In this document: positions 1 to 12,100 of the stretch, one piece after another
How positions within the stretch are numbered: position 1 is the stretch's first letter
How the letters are laid out: every line of letters begins with the position of its first letter
Translations under genes and position numbers: made by a program
Source of the DNA: Amaranthus tricolor
Taxonomy: Eukaryota > Streptophyta > Magnoliopsida > Caryophyllales > Amaranthaceae
Assembly: GCF_026212465.1 (NCBI RefSeq)
Contig: NC_080063.1
Span: forward strand, 808,501 to 872,500
Direction: 5' to 3'
Length of the DNA: 64,000 bases
The notes under the pieces: generated by a model
What the model was told of the DNA's origin: nothing
Database searches by the model: none
What the model saw: the letters and a program-made list of their open reading frames with translations, nothing else

Positions 1-214
1 CGAAAGAACGATGAAGAATGAACAAGGATCAATGATTAATAAAGAATGAACGATGAAAAATGAACAAGGATCAATGATCAATGAAGAATCAACGATGAAG
101 AATGAACAAGGATCAATGATCAATGAAGAATGAACGATGAAGAATGAACAAGGATCAATGATCAATGAAGAAAGAACGATGAAGAATGAACAAGGATCAA
201 TGATCAGTGACGAA

Positions 215-3200
215 TGAACGATGAAGAATGAACAAGGATCAATGATCAATGAAGAATGAAGATTGAACGATGATGAATGAACAAGGATCAATGATCAATG
301 AAGAATGAATGATGAAGAATGAACAAGGATCAATGGTCAATGACGAATGAACGATGAAGAATGAACAAGGATCAATGATAAATGATTAATGAACGATGAA
401 GAATGAACAAGGATGATGAAGAATGAACGATGAAGAATGAACAAGGATTAATGGTCAATGATGAATGAACGATGAATAATGAACAAGGATCAATGATCAA
501 TGAAGAATGAACGATGAAGAATGAATAAGGATGAATGATTAATGAAGAATGAACAATGAAAAATGAACAATGATCAATGATCAATGATTAATGAACGATG
601 AAGAATGCACAAGGATGAATGATCAATGAAGAATGAACGATGAAGAATGAACAAGGATCAATGTTAATTGAAGAATGAACGATGTAGAATGAACAAGGAT
701 CAATGATCAATGAAGAATGAAAGATGAAGAATGAACAAGGATTAATGGTCAATGACGAAAGAACGATGAAGAATGAACAAGGATCAATGATTAATAAAGA
801 ATGAACGATGAAAAATGAACAAGGATCAATGATCAATGAAGAATGAACGATGAAGAATGAACAAGGATCAATGATCAATGAAGAATGAACGATGAAGAAT
901 GAACAAGGATCAATGATCAATGAAGAAAGAACGATGAAGAATGAACAAGGATCAATGATCAGTGACGAATGAACGATGAAGAATGAACAAGGATCAATGA
1001 TCAATGAAGAATGAAGATTGAACGATGAAGAATGAACAAGGATCAATGATCAATGAAGAATGAACGATGAAGAATGAACAAGGATCAATGGTCAATGACG
1101 AATGAACGATGAAGAATGAACAAGGATCAATGATCAATGATTAATGAACGATGAAGAATGCACAAGGATGAATGATCAATGAAGAATGAACGATGAAGAA
1201 TGAACAAGGATCAATGTTAATTGAAGAATGAACGATGTAGAATGAACAAGGATCAATGATCAATGAAGAATAAATGATGAAGAATGAACAAGGATCAATG
1301 GTCAATGACGAATGAACGATGAAGAATGAACAAGGATCAATGATCAATGAAGAATGAACGATGAAGAATGAACAAGGATCAATGATCAATGAAGAATGAA
1401 AGATGAAGAATGAACAAGGATTAATGGTCAATGACGAAAGAACGATGAAGAATGAACAAGGATCAATGATTAATAAAGAATGAACGATGAAAAATGAACA
1501 AGGATCAATGATCAATGAAGAATGAACGATGAAGAATGAACAAGGATCAATGATCAATGAAGAATGAACGATGAAGAATGAACAAGGATCAATGATCAAT
1601 GAAGAAAGAACGATGAAGAATGAACAAGGATCAATGATCAGTGACGAATGAACGATGAAGAATGAACAAGGATCAATGATCAATGAAGAATGAAGATTGA
1701 ACGATGAAGAATGAACAAGGATCAATGATCAATGAAGAATGAACGATGAAGAATGAACAAGGATCAATGGTCAATGACGAATGAACGATGAAGAATGAAC
1801 AAGGATCAATGATCAATGAAGAATGAACGATGAAGAATGAACAAGGATCAATGATCAATGAAGAATGAACGATGAAGAATGAACAAGGATCAATGATCAA
1901 TGAAGAAAGAACGATGAAGAATGAACAAGGATCAATGATCAGTGACGAATGAACGATGAAGAATGAACAAGGATCAATGATCAATGAAGAATGAAGATTG
2001 AACGATGAAGAATGAACAAGGATCAATGATCAATGAAGAATGAATGATGAAGAATGAACAAGGATCAATGGTCAATGACGAATGAACGATGAAGAATGAA
2101 CAAGGATTAATGGTCAATGATGAATGAACGATGAATAATGAACAAGGATCAATGATCAATGAAGAATGAACGATGAAGAATTAACAAGGATCAATGGTCA
2201 ATGACGAATGAACGATGAAGAATGAACAAGGATCAATGATCAATGATTAATGAACGATGAAGAATGCACAAGGATGAATGATCAATGAAGAATGAACGAT
2301 GAAGAATGAACAAGGATCAATGTTAATTGAAGAATGAACGATGAAGAATCAACAAGGATCAATGATCAATGAAGAATGAAGATTGAACGATGATGAATGA
2401 ACAAGGATCAATGATCAATGAAGAATGAATGATGAAGAATGAACAAGGATCAATGGTCAATGATGAATGAACGATGAAGAATGAACAAGGATCAATGATC
2501 AATGATTAATGAACGATGAAGAATGAACAAGGATGATGAAGAATGAACGATGAAGAATGAACAAGGATTAATGGTCAATGATGAATGAACGATGAATAAT
2601 GAACAAGGATCAATGATCAATGAAGAATGAACGATGAAGAATGAATAAGGATGAATGATTAATGAAGAATGAACAATGAAAAATGAACAATGATCAATGA
2701 TCAATGATTAATGAACGATGAAGAATGCACAAGGATGAATGATCAATGAAGAATGAACGATGAAGAATGAACAAGGATCAATGTTAATTGAAGAATGAAC
2801 GATGTAGAATGAACAAGGATCAATGATCAATGAAGAATGAAAGATGAAGAATGAACAAGGATTAATGGTCAATGACGAAAGAACGATGAAGAATGAACAA
2901 GGATCAATGATTAATAAAGAATGAACGATGAAAAATGAACAAGGATCAATGATCAATGAAGAATGAACGATGAAGAATGAACAAGGATCAATGATCAATG
3001 AAGAATGAACGATGAAGAATGAACAAGGATCAATGATCAATGAAGAAAGAACGATGAAGAATGAACAAGGATCAATGATCAGTGACGAATGAACGATGAA
3101 GAATGAACAAGGATCAATGATCAATGAAGAATGAAGATTGAACGATGAAGAATGAACAAGGATCAATGATCAATGAAGAATGAACGATGAAGAATGAACA

Positions 3201-4226
3201 AGGATCAATGGTCAATGACGAATGAACGATGAAGAATGAACAAGGATCAATGATCAATGATTAATGAACGATGAAGAATGCACAAGGATGAATGATCAAT
3301 GAAGAATGAACGATGAAGAATGAACAAGGATCAATGTTAATTGAAGAATGAACGATGTAGAATGAACAAGGATCAATGATCAATGAAGAATAAATGATGA
3401 AGAATGAACAAGGATCAATGGTCAATGACGAATGAACGATGAAGAATGAACAAGGATCAATGATCAATGAAGAATGAACGATGAAGAATGAACAAGGATC
3501 AATGATCAATGAAGAATGAAAGATGAAGAATGAACAAGGATTAATGGTCAATGACGAAAGAACGATGAAGAATGAACAAGGATCAATGATTAATAAAGAA
3601 TGAACGATGAAAAATGAACAAGGATCAATGATCAATGAAGAATGAACGATGAAGAATGAACAAGGATCAATGATCAATGAAGAATGAACGATGAAGAATG
3701 AACAAGGATCAATGATCAATGAAGAAAGAACGATGAAGAATGAACAAGGATCAATGATCAGTGACGAATGAACGATGAAGAATGAACAAGGATCAATGAT
3801 CAATGAAGAATGAAGATTGAACGATGAAGAATGAACAAGGATCAATGATCAATGAAGAATGAACGATGAAGAATGAACAAGGATCAATGGTCAATGACGA
3901 ATGAACGATGAAGAATGAACAAGGATCAATGATCAATGAAGAATGAACGATGAAGAATGAACAAGGATCAATGATCAATGAAGAATGAACGATGAAGAAT
4001 GAACAAGGATCAATGATCAATGAAGAAAGAACGATGAAGAATGAACAAGGATCAATGATCAGTGACGAATGAACGATGAAGAATGAACAAGGATCAATGA
4101 TCAATGAAGAATGAAGATTGAACGATGAAGAATGAACAAGGATCAATGATCAATGAAGAATGAATGATGAAGAATGAACAAGGATCAATGGTCAATGACG
4201 AATGAACGATGAAGAATGAACAAGGA
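215..4226 (+). repeat. 2,120-bp tandem duplication (215-2334 and 2335-4226)
   Basis: Positions from about 215 to 2106 match about 2335 to 4226 at a constant offset of 2,120 bp, with very few substitutions. An example is TGACGAATG near 341 against TGATGAATG near 2461. The order of variant monomers (34-bp monomer, GCACAAGG, GTTAATTG, AGTGACG, 49-bp monomer) is the same in both copies, so this is a duplicated block and not chance monomer similarity. The offset is 6 modulo 7, as expected for heptamer-based DNA holding one 34-bp monomer per unit. The edges are approximate, because neighbouring monomers are nearly identical. Confidence 0.85.
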
Positions 4227-4925
4227 TCAATGATCAATGATTAATGAATGATGAAGAATGAACAAGGATGATGAAGAATGAACGATGAAGAATGAACAAG
4301 GATTAATGGTCAATGATGAATGAACGATGAATAATGAACAAGGATCAATGATCAATGAAGAATGAACGATGAAGAATGAATAAGGATGAATGATTAATGA
4401 AGAATGAACAATGAAAAATGAACAAGGATCAATGATCAATGAAGAATGAACGATGAAGAATGAACAAGGATTAATGATCAATGAAGAATGAACGATGAAG
4501 AATGAATAAGGATCAATGATCAATGAAGAATAAATGATGAAGAATGAACAAGGATCAATGGTCAATGACGAATGAACGATGAAGAATGAACAAGGATCAA
4601 TGATCAATGAAGAATGAAGATTGAACGATGAAGAATGAACAAGGATCATTGATCAATGAAGAATGAACGATGAAGAATGAACAAGGATCAATGGTCAATG
4701 ACGAATGAACGATGAAGAATGAACAAGGATCAATGATCAATGATTAATGAACGATGAAGAATGAACAAGGATGAATGATCAATGAAGAATGAACGATGAA
4801 GAATGAACAAGGATTAATGGTCAATGATGAATGAACGATGAATAATGAACAATGATGAATGATCAATGAAGAATGAACGATGAAGAATGAACAAGGATCA
4901 ATTATTAATGAAGAATGAACGATGA

Positions 4926-4930
4926 AAAAT
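4926..4930. repeat. Target-site duplication, left side of LTR copy 1 (AAAAT)
   Basis: The five bases AAAAT precede the LTR and recur directly after it at 6170-6174. Removing the LTR and one AAAAT restores an uninterrupted monomer variant (GATGAAAAATGAAC), which is common elsewhere in the array. A 5-bp duplication is what Ty1/copia-type integrases leave. Confidence 0.9.
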
Positions 4931-5080
4931 TGTAGAAATACTAATGGATGATCGAATACAACAAGAGGGGGGGTGAATTGTTGTGTAGTAGGTTTAAGAT
5001 TTTTGCCTCTAATTTTTGCGGAATTATATTAAGTAAAGGACAAAACTTAAACTTAAAAACGAAAAGAATAATAAAAGAAG

Positions 5081-5143
5081 ACAAGGATTTTTACGTGGAA
5101 ACCTTCTCGGCCTAATAAGAAGGAAAAACCACGACCCCCCGGG
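5081..5143 (-). promoter_or_regulatory. Conserved U5-like block of LTR copy 1
   Basis: On the minus strand this reads GGGGGGTCGTGGTTTTTCC, then a short hairpin (6-bp arms CCTTCT/AGAAGG at 5102-5107 and 5118-5123, 10-nt loop), then GGTTTCCACGTAAAAATCC. A GTGGTTTTTCC...TTTCCACGTAAA block is familiar from the R-U5 region of plant copia-type LTRs, where it may serve RNA 3'-end formation. The motif is seen directly, the family link is from memory, and the function is inference. Confidence 0.55.
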
Positions 5144-5263
5144 ATTTCAAAATTCTCACTATGTTAAGGCAATCAATTACAATTACACATAACAATGTTT
5201 TGCTTCACTTGAAGCTTCTCAATACTCTAAACGCTTTACTCAAAGCTTCTCTACTTAGGCCCA

Positions 5264-5306
5264 CTTCTCTTCTCTTCTCTTGTCTTCTCTTCTCTTCTCT
5301 TCTCTC
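5264..5306. repeat. Pentanucleotide (TTCTC)n microsatellite inside LTR copy 1
   Basis: A pyrimidine tract built from about eight TTCTC/CTTCT units, with one interruption (TTGTC). On the LTR sense strand it is a GAGAA-rich purine tract downstream of the presumed transcription start, so it would lie in the transcribed leader. The second LTR copy has the same number of units. Confidence 0.85.
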
Positions 5307-5540
5307 GTTTCTATTCTCTATTCCCTTAGACTTCCCATAAGTCTAATTACAACAAAACACTCAAATACCCTTTACAAGGCCATTTCTCAAGAGGATAAGA
5401 ATTAAAATAATTACTTAAGAAAAATATAATAAATTAATTGGCATTGGAAAACTGAAAATATTTTTCTTAAGATGATCTCTCTTTAATGGACACTCTTGAA
5501 TCCTAAAAGGATTGATTTTTGATTCGAGCAAAGTCCCTTC

Positions 5541-5548
5541 TATTTATA
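5541..5548 (-). promoter_or_regulatory. TATA box of LTR copy 1
   Basis: The minus strand reads CTCTATAAATAGAAGGG here, a near-perfect plant TATA box and the only strong one in the element. Transcription would start about 30 bp downstream, near 5510-5516, and proceed towards lower coordinates, out of the LTR into the satellite and along its pyrimidine-rich strand. Activity is not known. Confidence 0.7.
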
Positions 5549-5772
5549 GAGGGAAATGCCAGCAGTTACCATAAGCATAACGTCCACTATCTCACACATA
5601 CCTCCACTACCCCCACATTCTCAAAACAAAAGGTGGTGGAATTATGAAAGTGTACGGCTGTTATTTGCTCAAGGAAAAATCAGTTTCCTTAATGCTAAAA
5701 ATAGCATAGGAGTTTAAAACATAAGATCCTAAAAAATAGGAGATCTAAATCTAATTAAGAAAAAGTCTTGGG

Positions 5773-5797
5773 CTATTTTTAGAAAACCTAAAAATAG
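5773..5797. repeat. Perfect inverted repeat in U3 of LTR copy 1
   Basis: CTATTTTTAG (5773-5782) and its exact reverse complement CTAAAAATAG (5788-5797) are separated by five bases. A related GCTAAAAATAGC lies near 5694-5705. The hairpin is about 230 bp upstream of the TATA box on the minus strand. A regulatory role is possible but unproven. Confidence 0.7.
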
Positions 5798-5924
5798 ATT
5801 TGCCAATTAACTTACTAATTAATTTAAGCAATTAAATTAATTCTAAACCATTACATCAACTTAAAAACAGAAAATAATTAATTCGCAATTTTTTCAGTCG
5901 ATGCTATTCTTCAGACCTGCTACG

Positions 5925-5996
5925 TAGGAACAGTGTACTGTCTCCAGCTTCAACTTTCGTCAGAACTTCAACTCTAGGAACAGCAGACTGTTTTCC
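5925..5996 (-). promoter_or_regulatory. U3 direct repeat of a dyad-like motif, LTR copy 1
   Basis: TAGGAACAGTGTACTGT (from 5925) and TAGGAACAGCAGACTGT (from 5975) are two diverged copies of one motif 50 bp apart. The first has a clear dyad (ACAGT-GT-ACTGT) and the second keeps its outer bases. They lie about 380-450 bp upstream of the TATA box on the minus strand. Repeated U3 boxes act as enhancers in some plant copia elements such as Tnt1; applying that here is inference. Confidence 0.45.
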
Positions 5997-6169
5997 AAAG
6001 CAATTGCCCAACTTCTTGGATATTTGAGACATGTACTTCTTCCACGAATCAAGTCATAGGCTTCATCAACGATTCACATTAAATCGGATATATACCTACA
6101 AAACAATCTCTAAAAATATGTTTGTTTATTTACAAGTGAAGTCATCATCAAAACCTTAAGAGGCCAACA

Positions 6170-6174
6170 AAAAT
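6170..6174. repeat. Target-site duplication, right side of LTR copy 1 (AAAAT)
   Basis: This is the partner of 4926-4930. The satellite resumes exactly where the monomer was broken (AAAATGAACAAGGATC), which fixes the LTR end at 6169. Confidence 0.9.
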
Positions 6175-9162
6175 GAACAAGGATCAATGATCAATGAAGA
6201 ATGAACGATGAAGAATGAACAAGGATCAATGATCAATGAAGAATGAACGATGAAGAATGAACAAGGATCAATGATCAATGAAGAAAGAACGATGAAAATG
6301 AACAAGGATCAATGATCAGTGACGAATGAACGATGAAGAATGAACAAGGATCAATGATCAATGAAGAATGAAGATTGAACGATGAAAAATGAACAAGGAT
6401 CAATGATCAATGAAGAATGAACGATGAAGAATGAACAAGGATCAATGGTCAATGACGAATGAACGATGAAGAATGCACAAGGATCAATGATCAATGATTA
6501 ATGAACGATGAAGAATGAACAAGGATGAATGATCAATGAAGAATGAACGATGAAGAATGAACAAGGATTAATGGACAATGATGAATGAACGATGAATAAT
6601 GAACAAGGATCAATGATCAATGAAGAATGAACGATGAAGAATGAACAAGGAACAATGATCAATGAAGAATGAACGATGAAGAATGAACAAGGATCAATGA
6701 TCAATGAAGAAAGAACGATGAAGAATGCACAAGGATCAATGATCAATGAAGAATGAACGATGATGAATGAACAAGGATCAATGATCAATGAAGAATGAAC
6801 GATGAAAAATGAACAAGGATTAATGGTCAATGACGAATGAACGATGAAGAATGAACAAGGATCAATGATCAATGAAGAATGAACGATGAAAAATGAACAA
6901 GGATCAATGATCAAAGAAGAATGAACGATGAAGAATGAACAAGGATCAATGATCAATCAAGAATGAACGATGAAGAATGAACAAGGATCAATGATCAATG
7001 AAGAAAAAACGATGAAGAATGAACAACGATCAATGATCAGTGACGAATGAACGATGAAGAATGAACAAGGATCAATGATTAATGAAGAATGAAGATTGAA
7101 CGATGAAGAATGAACAAGGATCAATGATCAATGAAGAATGAACGATGAAGAATGAACAAGGATCAATGGTCAATGACGAATGAACGATGAAGAATGAACA
7201 AGGATCAATGATCAATGATTAATGAACGATGAAGAATGCACAAGGATGAATGATCAATGAAGAATGAACGATGAAGAATGAACAAGGATCAATGTTAATT
7301 GAAGAATGAACGATGAAGAATGAACAAGTATCAATGATCAATGAAGAATAAATGATGAAGAATGAACAAGGATCAATGGTCAATGACGAATGAACGATGA
7401 AGAATGAACAAGGATCAATGATCAATGAAGAATGAACGATGAAGAATGAACAAGGATCAATGATCAATGAAGAATGAAAGATGAAGAATGAACAAGGATT
7501 AATGGTCAATGACGAAAGAACGATGAAGAATGAACAAGGATCAATGATTAATAAAGAATGAACGATGAAAAATGAACAAGGATCAATGATCAATGAAGAA
7601 TGAACGATGAAGAATGAACAAGGATCAATGATCAATGAAGAATGAATGATGAAGAATGAACAAGGATCAATGATCAATGAAGAAAGAATGATGAAGAATG
7701 AACAAGGATCAATGATCAGTGACGAATGAACGATGAAGAATGAACAAGGATCAATGATCAATGAAGAATGAAGATTGAACGATGAAGAATGAACAAGGAT
7801 CAATGATCAATGAAGAATGAATGATGAAGAATGAACAAGGATCAATGGTCAATGACGAATGAACGATGAAGAATGAACAAGGATCAATGATCAATGATTA
7901 ATGAACGATGAAGAATGAACAAGGATGATGAAGAATGAACGATGAAGAATGAACAAGGATTAATGGTCAATGATGAATGAACGATGAATAATGAACAAGG
8001 ATCAATGATCAATGAAGAATAAACGATGAAGAATGAATAAGGATGAATGATTAATGAAGAATGAACAATGAAAAATGAACAAGGATCAATGATCAATGAA
8101 GAATGAACGATGAAGAATGAACAAGGATCAATGATCAATGAAGAATGAAGATTGAACGATGAAAAATGAACAAGGATCAATGATCAATGAAGAATGAACG
8201 ATGAAGAATGAACAAGGATCAATGGTCAATGACGAATGAACGATGAAGAATGCACAAGGATCAATGATCAATGATTAATGAACGATGAAGAATGAACAAG
8301 GATGAATGATCAATGAAGAATGAACGATGAAGAATGAACAAGGATCAATGATCAATAAAGAATGAACGATGAACAATGAACAAGGATCAATGATCAGTGA
8401 CGAATGAACGATGAAGAATGAACAAGGATCAATGATCAATGAAGAATGAAGATTGAACGATGAAGAATGAACAAGGATCAATGATCAATGAAGAATGAAT
8501 GATGAAGAATGAACAAGGATCAATGGTCAATGATGAATGAACGATGAATAATGAACAAGGATCAATGATCAATGAACAATGAACGATGAACAATGAACAA
8601 GGAACAGTGATCAATGAAGAATGAACGATGAAGAATGAACAAGGATCAATGATCAATGACGAATGAACGATGAAGAATGAACAAGGATCAATGATCAATG
8701 AAGAAAGAACGATGAAGAATGCACAAGGATCAATGATCAATGAAGAATGAACGATGATGAATGAACAAGGATCAATGATCAATGAAGAATGAACGATGAA
8801 GAATGAACAAGGATCAATGATCAATGAAGAATGAACGATGAAGAATGAACAAGGAATAATGGTCAATGACGAATGAACGATGAAGAATGAACAAGGATCA
8901 ATGATCAATGAAGAATGAAAGATGAAGAATGAACAAGGAATAATGATCAATGAATAATGAACGATGAAGAATGAACAAGAATCAATCATCAATGACGAAT
9001 GAACGATGAAGAATGAACAAGGATCAATGATCAATGACGAATGAACGATGAAGAATGAACAAGGATCAATGATCAATGAAGAATGAACGATGAAGAATGA
9101 ACAAGGATCAATGGTCAATGACGAAGGAACGATGAAGAATAAACAAGGATCAATGATCAATG

Positions 9163-12100
9163 AAGAATGAACGATGAAGAATGAACAAGGATGAATGATC
9201 AATGAAGAATGAACGATGAAGCATGAACAAGGATCTATGATCAATGACGAATGAACGATGAAGAATGAACTAGTATCAATGATGAATGAACAATGAACGA
9301 TGATGAATGAACAACGATCAATGATCAATTAAGAATGAACGATGAAGAATGAACAAGGATCAATGATCAATGAAGAATGAACGATGAAGAATGAATAAGG
9401 ATCAATGATCAATGAAGATTGAACGATGAAGAATGAACAAGGATTAATGGTCAATGACGAATGAACGATGAAGAATGAACAAGGATCAATGATCAATGAA
9501 GAATTAACGATGAAGAATGAACAAGGATCAATGATCAATAAAGAATGAACGATGAAGAATGAAAAAGGATGAATGATCAATGAAGAATGAACGATGAAGA
9601 ATGAACAAGGATCAATGATCAATGAAGAAAGAACGATGAAGAATGAACAAGGATCAATGATCAGTGACGAATGAACGATGAAGAATGAACAAGGATCAAT
9701 GATCAATGAAGAATGAAGATTGAACGATGAAGAATGAACAAGGATCAATGATCAATGAAGAATGAATGATGAAGAATGAACAAGGATCAATGGTCAATGA
9801 CGAATGAACGATGAAGAATGAACAAGGATCAATGATCAATGATTAATGAACGATGAAGAATGAACAAGGATGATGAAGAATGAACGATGAAGAATGAACA
9901 AGGATTAATGGTCAATGATGAATGAACGATGAATAATGAACAAGGATCAATGATCAATGAAGAATGAACGATGAAGAATGAATAAGGATGAATGATTAAT
10001 GAAGAATGAACAATGAAAAATGAACAAGGATCAATGATCAATGATTAATGAACGATGAAGAATGCACAAGGATGAATGATCAATGAAGAATGAACGATGA
10101 AGAATGAACAAGGATCAATGTTAATTGAAGAATAAACGATGAAGAATGAACAAGGATCAATGATCAATGAAGAATAAATGATGAAGAACGAACAAGGATC
10201 AATGGTCAATGACGAATGAACGATGAAGAATGAACAAGGATCAATGATCAATGAAGAATGAACGATGAAGAATGAACAAGGATCAATGATCAATGAAGAA
10301 TGAAAGATGAAGAATGAACAAGGATTAATGGTCAATGACGAAAGAACGATGAAGAATGAACAAGGATCAATGATTAATAAAGAATGAACGATGAAAAATG
10401 AACAAGGATCAATGATCAATGAAGAATGAACGATGAAGAATGAACAAGGATCAATGATCAATGAAGAATGAACGATGAAGAATGAACAAGGATCAATGAT
10501 CAATGAAGAAAGAACGATGAAGAATGAACAAGGATCAATGATCAGTGACGATTGAACGATGAAGAATGAACAAGGATCAATGATCAATGAAGAATGAAGA
10601 TTGAACGATGAAGAATGAACAAGGATCAATGATCAATGAAGAATGAACGATGAAGAATTAACAAGGATCAATGGTCAATGACGAATGAACGATGAAGAAT
10701 GAACAAGGATCAATGATCAATGATTAATGAACGATGAAGAATGCACGAGGATGAATGATCAATGAAGAATGAACGATGAAGAATGAACAAGGATCAATGT
10801 TAATTGAAGAATGAACGAGGAAGAATGAACAAGGATCAATGATCAATGAAGAATAAATGATGAAGAATGAACAAGGTTCAATGGTCAATGACGAATGAAC
10901 GATGAAGAATGAACAAGGATCAATGATCAATGAAGAATGAACGATGAAGAATGAACAAGGATCAATGATCAATGAAGAATGAAAGATGAAGAATGAACAA
11001 GGATTAATGGTCAATGACGAAAGAACGATGAAGAATGAACAAGGATCAATGATTAATAAAGAATGAACGATGAAAAATGAACAAGGATCAATGATCAATG
11101 AAGAATGAACGATGAAGAATGAACAAGGATCAATGATCAATGAAGAATGAACGATGAAGAATGAACAAGGATCAATGATCAATGAAGAAAGAACGATGAA
11201 GAATGAACAAGGATCAATGATCAGTGACGAATGAACGATGAAGAATGAACAAGGATCAATGATCAATGAAGAATGAAGATTGAACGATGATGAATGAACA
11301 AGGATCAATGATCAATGAAGAATGAATGATGAAGAATGAACAAGGATCAATGGTCAATGAAGAATGAACGATGAAGAATGAACAGGGATGAATGATCAAT
11401 GAAGAATGAACGATGAAGCATGAACAAGGATCTATGATCAATGACGAATGAACGATGAAGAATGAACTAGTATCAATGATCAATGAACAATGAACGATGA
11501 TGAATGAACAACGATCAATGATCAATTAAGAATGAACGATGAAGAATGAACAAGGATCAATGATCAATGAAGAATGAACGATGAAGAATGAATAAGGATC
11601 AATGATCAATGAAGATTGAACGATGAAGAATGAATAAGGATCAATGATCAATGAAGATTGAACGATGAAGAATGAACAAGGATTAATGGTCAATGACGAA
11701 TGAACGATGAAGAATGAACAAGGATCAATGATCAATGAAGAATTAACGATGAAGAATGAACAAGGATCAATGATCAATAAAGAATGAACGATGAAGAATG
11801 AAAAAGGATCAATGATCAATGAAGAATGAACGATGAAGAATGAACAAGGATCAATGATCAATGAAGAAAGAACGATGAAGAATGAACAAGGATCAATGAT
11901 CAGTGACGAATGAACGATGAAGAATGAACAAGGATCAATGATCAATGAAGAATGAAGATTGAACGATGAAGAATGAACAAGGATCAATGATCAATGAAGA
12001 ATGAATGATGAAGAATGAACAAGGATCAATGGTCAATGACGAATGAACGATGAAGAATGAACAAGGATCAATGATCAATGATTAATGAACGATGAAGAAT

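Larger units (their letters stand above)
1..4930 (+). repeat. 42-bp satellite array, family I, + orientation (left segment)
   Basis: Continuous head-to-tail 42-bp monomers fill this stretch, and there is no gene in it. Each monomer is six heptamers of the form RATGAWS or close to it (AATGAAG, AATGAAC, GATGAAG, AATGAAC, AAGGATC, AATGATC). The + strand is purine-rich. Recurrent variants are a 49-bp monomer with an extra heptamer (contains AAGATTGAACG), a 34-bp monomer lacking 8 bp (contains CAAGGATGATGAAG, near 411, 2532 and 4266), and point variants such as GAATGCACAAGG, ATGTTAATTGAAG and GATCAGTGACG. The array continues past the left edge of the window. It is interrupted at 4931 by an LTR insertion whose target was a variant monomer containing GATGAAAAATGAAC. 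The repeat itself is seen directly; its chromosomal setting is unknown. Confidence 0.97.
4931..6169 (-). mobile_element. Solo LTR, copy 1, Ty1/copia-type (possibly Sirevirus-like)
   Basis: This 1,239-bp non-satellite segment is flanked by a 5-bp direct repeat (AAAAT). Read on the minus strand it begins TGTTGGCCTCTTAAGG and ends TTTCTACA, so it has the TG...CA ends of an LTR. Three further points fix the orientation: a TATA box (TATAAATA, 5541-5548), a U5-like block with GTGGTTTTTCC and TTTCCACGTAAAAATC (5081-5143), and a run of seven C close to the 3' end (4967-4973). The start TGTTGGC followed by TTTTGATGATGAC, and an end region with CAATTCACCCCCCCTC, recall plant copia/Sirevirus LTRs from memory; no search was run. 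From the TATA box I infer U3 of about 650 bp and R-U5 of about 585 bp. There is no primer-binding site, polypurine tract, gag or pol beside it, so this is a solo LTR, most simply left by LTR-LTR recombination. No sizeable open frame lies inside. Confidence 0.87.
1..9626 (+). repeat. Super-unit duplication, copy 1 (left end outside the window)
   Basis: This stretch reappears at 28928-41346. Positions 1-2363 match 28928-31290 at offset 28,927. About 2340-3450 match at offset 31,972. About 3700-9626 match at offset 31,720, and that part includes the LTR. Divergence is low: no difference over the LTR and only scattered single-base changes in the satellite. Examples are GCACAAGG-side and GATGAAGAATGAAC/GATGATGAATGAAC changes near 7911/39631, AGAAAGAATG/AGAAAGAACG near 7686/39406, and two bases near 4852/36572. 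Confidence 0.9.

Noticed and set aside
1..4930. CRISPR array
   Set aside because: Repeats are directly adjacent with no unique spacers, the unit is built of heptamers, and no cas-like gene is present.
4931..6169. Protein-coding gene or exon inside the LTR
   Set aside because: No sizeable open frame in any reading frame, and the AT-rich composition and regulatory landmarks fit an LTR.
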